Below the pieces are notes generated by a model. The model was not told where the DNA came from. It made no database searches and saw nothing but the letters and a program-made list of their open reading frames with translations. From Chelativorans xinjiangensis (lineage in GTDB: Bacteria > Pseudomonadota > Alphaproteobacteria > Rhizobiales > Rhizobiaceae): DNA of 64,000 nt. The stretch lies in assembly GCF_009812055.1 (NCBI RefSeq), contig NZ_WQNH01000001.1:310001-374000 (forward strand). Reading direction: 5' to 3'. A program made the position numbers and the translations under genes. This document shows, one piece after another, positions 1 through 8,193 of this stretch; positions within the stretch are counted from its first letter, which is position 1; each line of letters begins with the position of its first letter.

Positions 1-460
1 GTGCGGGCGACAGGTTGAGGCCCAGACCCAGGTCCACCTCCCCCGTAAGCACTGAATTGAGCACACTCTCCGGCCCATCGGTCCGCAGACGGATCGCCAT
101 GCGCGGGTGCTGGTCGAGAAAGCGCGCAACGACGCCGGGCAGCGGCCCCGCGGCGAGCCCCACGGTCGTCGCCATGGTCACCTTGCCCGCCTGCGGCATC
201 TTCAGCCCTCGGATACGCGCCTCCAGCCGCTGATAGTCCTTCATCACGCCGCGGATGTGCTCCACGAAGAGTTCCCCCGCCGCCGTCAGCCGCAGGCCCC
301 GCGGCAGGCGCTCAAAGATAGGTGCACCGATCTCCTCCTCGAGCGCGATGATCTGCCGGTTGACGGCGGAGGAAGCCACGTTCAGCCGGCTGGCCGCTTT
401 GCGGATCGAACCGCAGCGGGCGATTTCGTCGATGTATCGGAGCTTGCGGGAGTGCAGCAT
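1..460 (-). CDS. LysR-family transcriptional regulator, C-terminus cut off by window edge
   Basis: The visible 153 residues start MLHSRKLRYIDEIARCGSIR and hold a complete LysR winged helix-turn-helix (about residues 5-62, with AASRLNVASSAVNRQI as the recognition part), followed by the start of the effector-binding domain. The gene is open to the window edge, so the C-terminal half is missing. It is transcribed away from the ABC transporter operon that starts at 643, the usual arrangement of a LysR activator and its target. The inducer is unknown; by position it is probably the transported compound or a catabolite. The start is the ATG at 460, which puts the HTH at the usual place. Confidence 0.85.
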   Translation of the reverse strand, partial: MLHSRKLRYIDEIARCGSIRKAASRLNVASSAVNRQIIALEEEIGAPIFERLPRGLRLTAAGELFVEHIRGVMKDYQRLEARIRGLKMPQAGKVTMATTVGLAAGPLPGVVARFLDQHPRMAIRLRTDGPESVLNSVLTGEVDLGLGLNLSPA

Positions 461-522
461 GGCGGTCTCGGGTGCTGAAATTCCGTGCAGGAAAAGGGAA
501 ATGCACAAAACCTATACAGTGA

Positions 523-535
523 TGCCTCAAAGGCA
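523..535. promoter_or_regulatory. Candidate LysR box (T-N11-A inverted repeat)
   Basis: TGCCT-CAA-AGGCA is a perfect 5-bp inverted repeat that fits the T-N11-A format of LysR binding sites. It lies between the LysR gene (start 460) and the ABC operon (start 643), about 107 bp before the operon's first codon. The match is short and could be chance; position is the main support. Confidence 0.35.
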
Positions 536-642
536 GCAATATGCGCGGAATTTGATGCTTTTCGCAGTGCAAGAGGCGGGCTCAATATACCGCAAAACAA
601 GATGCCGGCTCCCGGCATTCCAAGGGATGAAGGGGAACGAGA

Positions 643-1653
643 ATGATGTTTTTGCGCAAACTGAGCATGGCGGCAACCGCGCTCGCGCTTGCCGGCCCAG
701 GTACGGAAAAAGCCTTCGCGTTGGACGAGGTGACCTACGGCACCAACTGGCTGGCGCAGGCCGAGCATGGCGGCTTCTATCAAGCAGTGGCCGACGGTAC
801 CTACGAGAAATACGGCCTGAAGGTCACCATCGTGCAGGGCGGGCCGCAGGCGGCCAACAGCGCGCTGCTGATCTCCGGCAAGATCGATTTCTACATGGGC
901 GGCACACTCGGTGGTTTCGACGCTGTCAAGAACGGCATTCCGATCGTCAACGTGGCGGCCATCTTCCAGAAGGATCCGCAGATCCTCATGGCGCATCCGG
1001 ACCAAGGCATCGAGACCTTCGATGACCTCGCCAAGCTTGACACCCTGTTCATGGGCAAGGACGGCTACGTCACCTATTTCGAATGGATGAAGGCGCGCGG
1101 CACCGGCTTCCGCGACGAGCAGTACAAGCCCTACCAGTTCAATCCGGCGCCCTTCCTCGCCGACCCGAAGTCCGGCCAGCAGGGCTACCTCACCTCGGAG
1201 CCTTACGAGATCGAGAACCAGGCGGGCTGGACGCCGAAGGTCTTTCTCCTGGCCGATGAGGGCTTTGCTCCTTATTCGACCATGATCACCACCCAGAAGT
1301 CGCTGGTCGAAGAGAACCCGGACCTTGTGCAGCGCTTCGTCGATGCCAGCATCGTCGGCTGGTACAACTACCTCTACGGCGACAATGCCGCGGCCAATGA
1401 ACTGATCAAGACCGACAATCCGGAAATGACCGACGGTCAGATCGCCTATTCCATCGAGAAGATGAAGGAGTACGGCATCATCGAATCCGGAGCCGCGCTC
1501 GAAATGGGCATCGGTTGCATGACCGATGAGCGCTACAAGAGCTTCTTTGAGTCCATGGTCGGCATCGGGCTCCTCGACGCTTCGCTCGACTACGAGCAGT
1601 CCTATACGACGGATTTCGTGTGCAAGAAGACCGGCACGGACGTGAAAAGCTGA
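643..1653 (+). CDS. ABC transporter substrate-binding protein (NMT1/THI5-like)
   Basis: 336 residues. A signal peptide of about 26 residues ends near AFA|LDEV. The mature protein opens with VTYGTNWLAQAEHGGFYQAV, the typical beginning of NMT1/THI5-like periplasmic binding proteins, which bind pyrimidine precursors, nitrate, sulfonates or related small molecules for NitT/TauT-type importers. Two ATG codons occur at the start, with a GGGGAACGAG ribosome site just upstream. It heads an operon with an ATPase, a permease and three enzymes (643-6705). The amidohydrolase downstream suggests a nitrogen heterocycle as ligand, but this is inference from context. Confidence 0.9.
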   Translation: MMFLRKLSMAATALALAGPGTEKAFALDEVTYGTNWLAQAEHGGFYQAVADGTYEKYGLKVTIVQGGPQAANSALLISGKIDFYMGGTLGGFDAVKNGIPIVNVAAIFQKDPQILMAHPDQGIETFDDLAKLDTLFMGKDGYVTYFEWMKARGTGFRDEQYKPYQFNPAPFLADPKSGQQGYLTSEPYEIENQAGWTPKVFLLADEGFAPYSTMITTQKSLVEENPDLVQRFVDASIVGWYNYLYGDNAAANELIKTDNPEMTDGQIAYSIEKMKEYGIIESGAALEMGIGCMTDERYKSFFESMVGIGLLDASLDYEQSYTTDFVCKKTGTDVKS

Positions 1654-1697
1654 GCCCGGCCTACGGCGGGCAGAGCAAGCGGGTGAAGGGCCGAGAC

Positions 1698-2531
1698 ATG
1701 AACATAATGCATGCGCCCGGCGAGCTTGTCGTTGGCATGCGCGCCTCCGCCCGGCCGGTGGTGACGATGCGGGAGGTCTCGAAAGTCTTCTCGAACGGGA
1801 CGCTCGCTCTGTCGGACATGTCGCTCGACGTGAAGAACGGCGAGTTTTTGAGCCTGCTCGGCCCCTCCGGCTGCGGCAAGTCCACGGCGTTGCGCATCAT
1901 CGCAGGTCTCGGCGTTGCGAGCTCCGGCACCATCGATTGGCCGAGCTCGCGCATCAACAGCAAGGGCCTGCCGCAGGGCGACATAAGCTTCGTCTTCCAG
2001 GAGCCGACCCTGATGCCGTGGCAGACGGTGTTCGGCAATGTCTACCTGCCGTTCCGGCTGAGACATCTTCCAAAGCGCCAGGCCCGCGACCAGATCATGG
2101 AAACGCTCGCCATGGTCGGCCTTGAGGATTTCGCGGAGGCCTATCCGCGAGAGCTTTCCGGGGGCATGAAGATGCGCGTCTCCATCGCCCGCGCGCTGGT
2201 GACCAAGCCAAAGCTCCTGCTGATGGACGAGCCCTTCGCCGCGCTCGACGAGATCACCCGGCAAAAGCTCAACGACGATGTGCTGCGGCTGTGGCGGCAG
2301 ACCGGCGTGACGGTGATCTTCGTCACACACTCGGTCTACGAGTCCGCCTATCTCTCGAGCCGCATCGTCGTCATGAAGGCTCGACCCGGCCAAGTTTTCG
2401 CCGAGGTTCCGCTTGAGCGGGCCGATATGCGCGACGGGTATTACCGCACCTCCGAGGAGTATCGCGCCACCTGTGAGCGCGTCTCGCGCACGCTCCAGGA
2501 AGCGATCGCAAGCGCAGAGCCTGTCTCATGA
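1698..2531 (+). CDS. ABC transporter ATP-binding protein (NitT/TauT type)
   Basis: 277 residues. It has Walker [10 protein letters not shown], a Q-loop (SFVFQEPTLMPWQTV), the signature LSGGMKMRVSIARAL, Walker B LLLMDEPFAALD and the switch His in FVTHSVYE, so it should be a functional ATPase. PTLMPW in the Q-loop region is typical of nitrate/taurine-type importers. The frame is open further upstream, but the ATG at 1698 follows a GTGAAGGG site and gives the normal length. The stop overlaps the permease start (ATGA at 2528). Confidence 0.92.
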   Translation: MNIMHAPGELVVGMRASARPVVTMREVSKVFSNGTLALSDMSLDVKNGEFLSLLGPSGCGKSTALRIIAGLGVASSGTIDWPSSRINSKGLPQGDISFVFQEPTLMPWQTVFGNVYLPFRLRHLPKRQARDQIMETLAMVGLEDFAEAYPRELSGGMKMRVSIARALVTKPKLLLMDEPFAALDEITRQKLNDDVLRLWRQTGVTVIFVTHSVYESAYLSSRIVVMKARPGQVFAEVPLERADMRDGYYRTSEEYRATCERVSRTLQEAIASAEPVS

Positions 2532-3397
2532 GCGGCGGGGTGCGGATGACGATTGCCGGCGGTAATATCCCGTCGAGGCAGGCGGATGCGCCCGCTCCGG
2601 CCAGAGCCAGCACGTCGCAAAAGCTGCTGCGCGTGAGCGTGCCGCTTCTCATGCTTTTCCTGGCTCTTCTGGCGTGGGACCTCTATGTGCGGCTGAACGA
2701 CGTGCCGCCCTATATCCTGCCCGGCCCGCTGACCGTTGCGGACGCGCTCCTCAACGACTGGGGCACGCTGTGGCCGGCGCTCTTCGTTACGACGAAGATC
2801 ACCTTCATGGCCCTCGCGCTGGCGCTTTTAGGCGGCGTCGGCCTTGCTGTCTTCCTCGTGCAGTCGCGCTGGGTGGAACTCGCCTTCTATCCCTTTGCGG
2901 TGATCCTTCAGGTGACACCCATCGTGGCCGTGGCACCGCTGATCCTCATCTATGCGCCGACCACGCAGGTGGCGCTCCTCATCTGCGCCTTCCTGGTCGC
3001 CTTCTTCCCCATTCTCTCCAACATGGTGCAGGGCCTGAAGAGCGTCGACCACCACCTCCTGAACCTTTTCGACCTCTACGGCGCCTCGCGCTGGCAGACG
3101 CTGCTTTATCTCAAGCTCCCGGCGGCTCAGCCATACTTCATGACCGGGCTCAGGATCGGCGGCGGGCTGGCGCTGATTGCAGCCGTGGTGGCGGAATTCG
3201 CCGCGGGATCGGCAGGCGCCAATTCGGGCCTTGCCTTCCGGCTCCTCGAAGCGCAATACCGGCTCAACATTCCACGGCTCTTCGCCGCGCTCATTCTCCT
3301 GTCGCTGCTCGGCGTCGCGATCTTCGCGCTCACCTCGTTCATCGCCTGGCTCTCGCTCCGGCGCTGGCACGAGAGCAGCGTGCGCAGGGAAAACTAG
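2528..3397 (+). CDS. ABC transporter permease (NitT/TauT type)
   Basis: 289 residues with about six hydrophobic segments and the cytoplasmic EAA-type loop near DLYGASRWQTLLYLKLPAA that contacts the ATPase. It starts by a 4-nt ATGA overlap with the ATPase gene, which implies translational coupling. The N-terminal 30 residues are polar, rich in Ala and Pro, and precede the first membrane helix. It forms the channel for the substrate bound by the 643-1653 protein. Confidence 0.92.
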   Translation: MSGGVRMTIAGGNIPSRQADAPAPARASTSQKLLRVSVPLLMLFLALLAWDLYVRLNDVPPYILPGPLTVADALLNDWGTLWPALFVTTKITFMALALALLGGVGLAVFLVQSRWVELAFYPFAVILQVTPIVAVAPLILIYAPTTQVALLICAFLVAFFPILSNMVQGLKSVDHHLLNLFDLYGASRWQTLLYLKLPAAQPYFMTGLRIGGGLALIAAVVAEFAAGSAGANSGLAFRLLEAQYRLNIPRLFAALILLSLLGVAIFALTSFIAWLSLRRWHESSVRREN

Positions 3398-3398
3398 A

Positions 3399-4715
3399 AT
3401 GCTGCCATCGTTCCTCGAAATCCCGCAGTCGGAGCGATTCATCCTGCGCAATGCGGCGCTGCCCGCGGTGGCAGCGAGCGGCTATGCCGCACCCGCGCGC
3501 GATGGCCTCCTTGCCGCCGATATCGAGATCGCCCACGGCCTGATCGCCGCCATCAGCGAGCCCGGCCAACAGGCGCAGAGCATCCCCGCCGTGGACCTGC
3601 GCGGTGGGCAGGTATGGCCGTGCTTCGCCGACATGCACACGCATCTCGACAAGGGACACATCTGGTCGCGCAAGAACAATCCCGACGGCACCTTCGACGG
3701 CGCGATCGAGGCTGTGCGCTGCGATCGGGAAGCCAACTGGTCGGCGCTGGACGTCGCCGCGCGCATGGATTTCTCCCTGCGCTCAGCCTATGCGCACGGC
3801 ACCAAGCTCATCCGCACGCATATCGACTCGTTGCCGCCGCAGCATGAAATCTCCTGGCCTGTCTTCGCCGAGATGCGCGAGAAATGGGCCGGCCGCATTG
3901 ATCTTCAGGCAGTCGCGCTCTTCCCCTTGGACCTCATGGAGGACCGCGCTGCCTACCTGGACCTGGTTGAGCAGGTAACGGCCCACGGCGGGCTGCTCGG
4001 CGGCGTCACCCGCATGGGGCCGATGTTGGAAGAGCAGCTGGAACTTCTGTTCCGGACGGCGATGGAGAAGGGGCTCGACATCGACCTCCACGTCGATGAA
4101 ACGGCCGATGCGGAAGCGAAGACGCTGCAGGCGATCGCCGAGGCCGTGATCCGCAACCGCTTCGACGGCCATGTTGTCGTCGGTCATTGCTGCTCGCTCG
4201 CCCGTCAGGGCGAGAATGAGGCTGCCGAGACCATCGACAAGGTGGCCGAGGCGGGGCTTGCCGTGGTCTCTCTGCCCATGTGCAACATGTATCTGCAGGA
4301 CCGGCAGGCAGGGCGCACGCCACGCTGGCGCGGGGTGACGCTCATCAACGAGCTGGCCGAGGCGGGAGTCGCAACCGCCATCGCCTCGGACAACACCCGC
4401 GATCCATTCTATGCCTATGGCGATCTCGATCCGGTCGAGGTCTTCCGCGAGGGCGTGCGTGTCCTGCATCTCGACCATCCCATCGACCTGGCACCGCGTC
4501 TTATAACCGCCAACCCCGCCAAAATCCTCCGGCGCCCCGACGTCGGGACGATCGCCGTGGGCAGGCCCGCCGATCTCGTGCTCTTCAGCGCCCGCGGCTG
4601 GACCGAGTTGCTCGCCCGCCCGCAGTCCGACCGGATCGTGATGCGCGGCGGGAAGACGATCGAGCGGCAACTGCCGGACTATCGCGAACTCGACGAACTT
4701 CTGGGGGTGTACTGA
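3399..4715 (+). CDS. Cytosine-deaminase-like amidohydrolase
   Basis: 438 residues of the metal-dependent amidohydrolase superfamily. Metal-site residues are visible at the positions expected for E. coli CodA: HTH (H80, H82), HVDE (H231, E234), GHCC (H263) and ASDNTRDPF (D331). CodA-type enzymes deaminate cytosine, isocytosine or related cyclic amidines. I infer hydrolytic deamination of a nitrogen heterocycle, without a firm substrate. The ATG at 3399 lies one base after the permease stop, although the frame stays open upstream. The next gene overlaps its stop (TGATG at 4713-4717). Linkage to an importer and two flavin enzymes suggests import followed by catabolism. Confidence 0.88.
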   Translation: MLPSFLEIPQSERFILRNAALPAVAASGYAAPARDGLLAADIEIAHGLIAAISEPGQQAQSIPAVDLRGGQVWPCFADMHTHLDKGHIWSRKNNPDGTFDGAIEAVRCDREANWSALDVAARMDFSLRSAYAHGTKLIRTHIDSLPPQHEISWPVFAEMREKWAGRIDLQAVALFPLDLMEDRAAYLDLVEQVTAHGGLLGGVTRMGPMLEEQLELLFRTAMEKGLDIDLHVDETADAEAKTLQAIAEAVIRNRFDGHVVVGHCCSLARQGENEAAETIDKVAEAGLAVVSLPMCNMYLQDRQAGRTPRWRGVTLINELAEAGVATAIASDNTRDPFYAYGDLDPVEVFREGVRVLHLDHPIDLAPRLITANPAKILRRPDVGTIAVGRPADLVLFSARGWTELLARPQSDRIVMRGGKTIERQLPDYRELDELLGVY

Positions 4716-6124
4716 TGCCGGATTACGCGAAGATCAAGGCAGAGCTTGATGGCATTGCTGTCGAGGACAATCCGGGCCTCGTGCGGCAGAAGAGCCGTGA
4801 CTTCTTCTGGTATTCGCCGATCCTGAAGGAGCAGCTCGACCAGGTGACGGGCGACCTGCTCGTCTCGCCGCAAAGCGAGGAAGAGGTGATCCGCACGCTG
4901 AAAGTCGCCTATCATCACGGCATCCCGGTGACCGCGCGCGGTGCGGGTACCGGCAATTACGGCCAGGCCATGCCTCTGTCGGGCGGCATCGTGCTCAACA
5001 TGGCGCGCATGAACAAGGTCAAGGCCATCTTCCCAGGCCGGGTGATTGCAGAACCGGGAACGGTGATGGCCGCACTCGACCGCGAGACTCGCGCCCATTC
5101 GGGGCAGGAGCTGCGCTTCCACCCCTCCACCCACAACACCGCCACTATCGGCGGCTTCGTGGCGGGCGGCTCGGGCGGCGTGGGCTCCATCAAATGGGGC
5201 GGCCTGCGCGACCTCGGCAACATCCTGCGGCTGCGCGTCGTAACCATGGAGGCGGAGCCGCGCGTAATGGAGCTCACCGGCTGGGAGCTGCAGAAGGTCA
5301 ATCACGCCTACGGCACCAATGGCATCATCACCGAGGTCGAGATGCCGCTGGCGCCAGCCTATGATTGGGTGGATGTGCTCGTCGGCTTCGACGGCTTCAT
5401 GCGCGCGGTCGAGTTCTCCGACCGGCTTGCCGCCTCTAACGGGCTTCTGGTCAAGGAAATCGCGCCGATTGCAGCGCCCATTCCCTATGACAGCTTCTCC
5501 CGCCACAAGCGGTATATCCGCCACCGCGACCAGTCCGTGGTCGTTATCATGGTCGCCCCGCACGCCATGGAGCCATTCCGGGCGCTCGTGGAGAAATTCC
5601 GCGGCGAGCTTCTCTTCCGCGCCGACGAGGTGGAGAGCATGAAGGGCATACCGGAAGCCTTCGAGCTTACCTGGAACCACACCACGCTTCGCGCGATGAA
5701 GGCGGACAAGAGCTTCACCTATCTCCAGGTGCAGTATCCGGGCCCGAACCACGTGGAGAAGGTCCGGCGCATGACGGAGATCCTCGGTGACGAGGTCCCT
5801 GGGCACCTGGAATTCATCCGCTTCGACGGGCAGGTGCAGTGTTCCGGCCTGCCGCTGGTGCGCTTCACCACCAAGGAACGGCTGGAGGAGATCATCAGGA
5901 TCCACGAGGACAATGGCTGCCCGATCTTCAACCCGCACCGCTACACGCTGGAGGAAGGCGGCATGAAACAGACCGACAAGATCCAGCTTGCCTTCAAGAA
6001 GCAGACGGACCCCAAGGGCCTGCTCAACCCCGGCAAGATGATCGCCTGGGAGAATCCCGACTTCGACTTCAAATCGGGCAAGACCTATCTCTATCCAGGC
6101 CTCGAGGCGCTCATGAGCGCCTGA
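4715..6124 (+). CDS. FAD-binding oxidoreductase (VAO/GlcD family)
   Basis: 469 residues. The N-terminal FAD-binding domain shows the PP-loop RGAGTGNYGQAMPLSGGIVL (about residues 72-91) and the second flavin segment GGFVAGGSGGVGSIKWGG (about 147-164), as in the vanillyl-alcohol-oxidase/glycolate oxidase group. No covalent-FAD histidine is obvious. It should oxidise a C-H or alcohol group of an intermediate from this operon; the substrate is not inferable. Its start overlaps the amidohydrolase stop and its own stop overlaps the next start, so the three enzymes are coupled. Confidence 0.88.
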   Translation: MPDYAKIKAELDGIAVEDNPGLVRQKSRDFFWYSPILKEQLDQVTGDLLVSPQSEEEVIRTLKVAYHHGIPVTARGAGTGNYGQAMPLSGGIVLNMARMNKVKAIFPGRVIAEPGTVMAALDRETRAHSGQELRFHPSTHNTATIGGFVAGGSGGVGSIKWGGLRDLGNILRLRVVTMEAEPRVMELTGWELQKVNHAYGTNGIITEVEMPLAPAYDWVDVLVGFDGFMRAVEFSDRLAASNGLLVKEIAPIAAPIPYDSFSRHKRYIRHRDQSVVVIMVAPHAMEPFRALVEKFRGELLFRADEVESMKGIPEAFELTWNHTTLRAMKADKSFTYLQVQYPGPNHVEKVRRMTEILGDEVPGHLEFIRFDGQVQCSGLPLVRFTTKERLEEIIRIHEDNGCPIFNPHRYTLEEGGMKQTDKIQLAFKKQTDPKGLLNPGKMIAWENPDFDFKSGKTYLYPGLEALMSA

Positions 6125-6705
6125 TGCGCGTCCTTGTCCTTTTCGCGCATCCGGTGGAATCGAGCTACAGCGCGGCCCTCCACGCCACGGTGGTGGAAAG
6201 CCTCGGCGCAGCCGGCCACGAGGTCGACGACTGTGATCTCTACGCGGAAGGTTTCGACCCGGTGCTCAGCCGTCACGACCGGCTCGTCTACCACGACATC
6301 CCGGAGAACCGCGCCCTGATCGAGCCCTATGTGCAGCGGCTGGAGAGCGCGGAAGGCCTGGTGATCGTCTCGCCGGTCTGGAATTTCGGCTTCCCGGCAA
6401 TTCTCAAGGGCTATTTCGATCGGGTCTGGGTGCCGGGTGTTTCCTTCGATATCGCCGATGGTCGCGTAAAACCCCGGCTCACCAATATCCGCAAGCTCGC
6501 CGCGGTGATGACCTACGGCGCAAACCCGCTGCGCGCGTTTCTGGCCGGCGACCCGCCGCGCAAACTGGTCAAGCGCGTGCTGCGCGCCACCGTGCGGCCG
6601 GTCGTGCCCGTCAAATACCTCGCGCACTACGACATGAACCGCTCGACACAGGAGACGCGGGCGCGCTTCCTTGCCCGTGTCGGAACGGAGATGGCGCGGT
6701 TTTAG
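6124..6705 (+). CDS. Flavodoxin-fold NAD(P)H:quinone-type oxidoreductase
   Basis: 193 residues of the Flavodoxin_2 / NQO family (as in KefF, MdaB). Supporting motifs are LVLFAHPVESSYSAAL at the N-terminus (FMN/FAD phosphate region) and SPVWNFGFPAILKGYFDRVW, the characteristic P-x-W-x-F-x-x-P-A-x-L-K segment. It likely passes electrons from NAD(P)H to a flavin or quinone, perhaps recycling electrons for the oxidase before it. Start TGATG overlaps the upstream stop. It is the last gene of the operon; a palindromic repeat begins at its final base. Confidence 0.87.
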   Translation: MRVLVLFAHPVESSYSAALHATVVESLGAAGHEVDDCDLYAEGFDPVLSRHDRLVYHDIPENRALIEPYVQRLESAEGLVIVSPVWNFGFPAILKGYFDRVWVPGVSFDIADGRVKPRLTNIRKLAAVMTYGANPLRAFLAGDPPRKLVKRVLRATVRPVVPVKYLAHYDMNRSTQETRARFLARVGTEMARF

Positions 6706-6753
6706 AGCATGATCCCGAAAAGTGGATGCCGGTTTTCGGAAAAGATCATGCTC
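6705..6753. repeat. Palindromic intergenic element of rhizobial type
   Basis: Arms GAGCATGATC (6705-6714) and GATCATGCTC (6744-6753) are perfect complements. Between them CCGAAAAGTGG and GGTTTTCGG also pair partly, giving a long hairpin just after the stop of the operon. I recall near-identical elements between genes of Mesorhizobium and relatives. Here it may also act as a transcription stop or mRNA 3' stabiliser. Confidence 0.75.
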
Positions 6754-6802
6754 AAACAAAGGGATAGATCGGGATGACGATTCAACGAAGCGTCATCCTG
6801 AT

Positions 6803-7192
6803 CTAATCGGCTCTCAGCGCTGTCACCTCCACCTCGACCTTGAATTCGGGCCTGGTGAAGCCCGAGACGATGACGAGGGTGGAGACGGGGAGCGGCGAAG
6901 ATGTGTAGCGGTCGCGCACGGCCATGTAGGTGGGAAAATCGTCGCGGTTGGTGACAAAGCCGGCGATGCGGATCACGTCGGCAAAGGTCATCCCGGCTTC
7001 CTCCAGGATCGCCTTGGCCGCCTCGAAACACAGAACCGCCTGCGCCTCGATATCCTCCGGAATTTCATCATCGGGCTTTATGCCGAGCTGCCCGGATGTG
7101 ACGAGCAGCCTACCGCCCGAAGGTATCAGGAGCCCATGGCTGTAGTTGCCGAAGGGGCTGCGGATGGTCGGCGGGTTGATCGCTTTCTTCAT
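6803..7192 (-). CDS. RidA/YjgF family protein
   Basis: 129 residues with the RidA fold pattern: VTSGQLGI, QAVLCFEAAKAILEEAGMTFADVIRIAGFV and the C-terminal KVEVEVTAL. Classical RidA hydrolyses reactive enamine/imine intermediates; RutC in pyrimidine breakdown is a relative. In my manual alignment the Arg of the classical RidA active site (R105 in E. coli) falls on a Thr here, so imine deaminase activity is uncertain and this is probably another Rid subgroup. It lies downstream of the response regulator at 7229 on the same strand, 36 bp away, and converges on the amidohydrolase operon. Confidence 0.85.
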   Translation of the reverse strand: MKKAINPPTIRSPFGNYSHGLLIPSGGRLLVTSGQLGIKPDDEIPEDIEAQAVLCFEAAKAILEEAGMTFADVIRIAGFVTNRDDFPTYMAVRDRYTSSPLPVSTLVIVSGFTRPEFKVEVEVTALRAD

Positions 7193-7228
7193 GTCATCGT
7201 CCGGTCGTCCCGGGCGGCCATGCCCGGC

Positions 7229-8146
7229 TTATCGGTCCCATAGCACGCGTACCGACATGGTGGCCGCAGCGGTGCGGTTTTCCACGCCGAGCTTGTTGAA
7301 TATCTGCTCCAGATGCTTGTTCACCGTGCGCGGGGAGAGGTCGAGGATCTCGGCGATCTCCTTGTTCGACTTTCCGTGCGTGATCCACAGAAGCACCTCT
7401 GCCGCGCGGAGTGACAGATCGAAGGCAGTCGCAAGCCGCTCCTCGTCGGTGCCTGCCTCACGGTCGATCAAGCGGATCAGGCGCTCCGCCCCGCCGGCAC
7501 CGCCAACGATGCGGCATTCCACCTTTTTGCCGTTGCGGCTGAGAATGTACGGTTCGGTCCGGCCCGGCTTCTGGGAGAGGAGCCAATCGGTGACTTCCCA
7601 TGGCAGGCGGCCGCCCTCCTCCACCGCGACGCCGCATTTCAGGAGCAGCTCGCTTGCCTGCGGCGTCGCCCACAGGAGCGTGCCCCGATTGTCGGTGACG
7701 ACGATGCGCCGGCCGGTACTGTCGAGCGCCTGGCGCGCGGAGCGGGCGCGGCGGGCATTCGCCAGATGCACCCGCATGCGCGCCAGAAGCTCCACGATCG
7801 GCACCGGCTTGACGACGAAGTCCACTCCGCCGGAGGCGAGCGCGTTGACCACGTGCTCGCTTTCGCCGAAGCCGGTCATGAAGATGATGGGGATGTCGGC
7901 CATACCCATCTCCGTCTTGAGGATGCGGCAGGTCTCGAAGCCGTCGATGCCGGGCATCTTGGCGTCCATCAGGATGATGTCCGGCCCGATCTCCTGGGCG
8001 ATGTTGAGTGCAGCGCGCCCGCTTGTCGCGACCACCACCTTCATGCCCTCCAGGCCCAGCGCGTCGGTAAGCATGCCGAGCGCATCCGGCGAATCATCCA
8101 CCACCAGCACGACGGGTGGTGCCGAGGAGGCGGCGCTCACGCCCAT
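7229..8146 (-). CDS. Response regulator, receiver plus LuxR-type HTH
   Basis: 305 residues. The N-terminal receiver has VLVVDDS (acidic pocket) and the phosphoryl Asp in ILMDAKMPG (D61), with Lys in FVVKPVP. A middle segment (about 150-235) reads like a degenerate PAS (VVTDNRGTLLWATPQASEL). A LuxR/NarL HTH follows (about 245-292; SNKEIAEILDLSPRTVNKHL). The start at 8146 is chosen for its AAAGGAG site; a GTG at 8197 and an ATG at 8194 overlapping the kinase stop are alternatives. It is clearly the partner of the kinase at 8194-11349 and likely controls the divergent urt-fmd operon. Confidence 0.87.
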   Translation of the reverse strand: MGVSAASSAPPVVLVVDDSPDALGMLTDALGLEGMKVVVATSGRAALNIAQEIGPDIILMDAKMPGIDGFETCRILKTEMGMADIPIIFMTGFGESEHVVNALASGGVDFVVKPVPIVELLARMRVHLANARRARSARQALDSTGRRIVVTDNRGTLLWATPQASELLLKCGVAVEEGGRLPWEVTDWLLSQKPGRTEPYILSRNGKKVECRIVGGAGGAERLIRLIDREAGTDEERLATAFDLSLRAAEVLLWITHGKSNKEIAEILDLSPRTVNKHLEQIFNKLGVENRTAAATMSVRVLWDR

Positions 8147-8193
8147 TCCGGCTGCTCCTTTCGTGTATGCATAGCCATGAAAGCCTCCATCCA

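Noticed and set aside
4280-4714. Apparent 145-residue extension before the FAD oxidase
   Set aside because: It is an out-of-frame reading of the amidohydrolase; the oxidase starts at the TGATG overlap at 4715.
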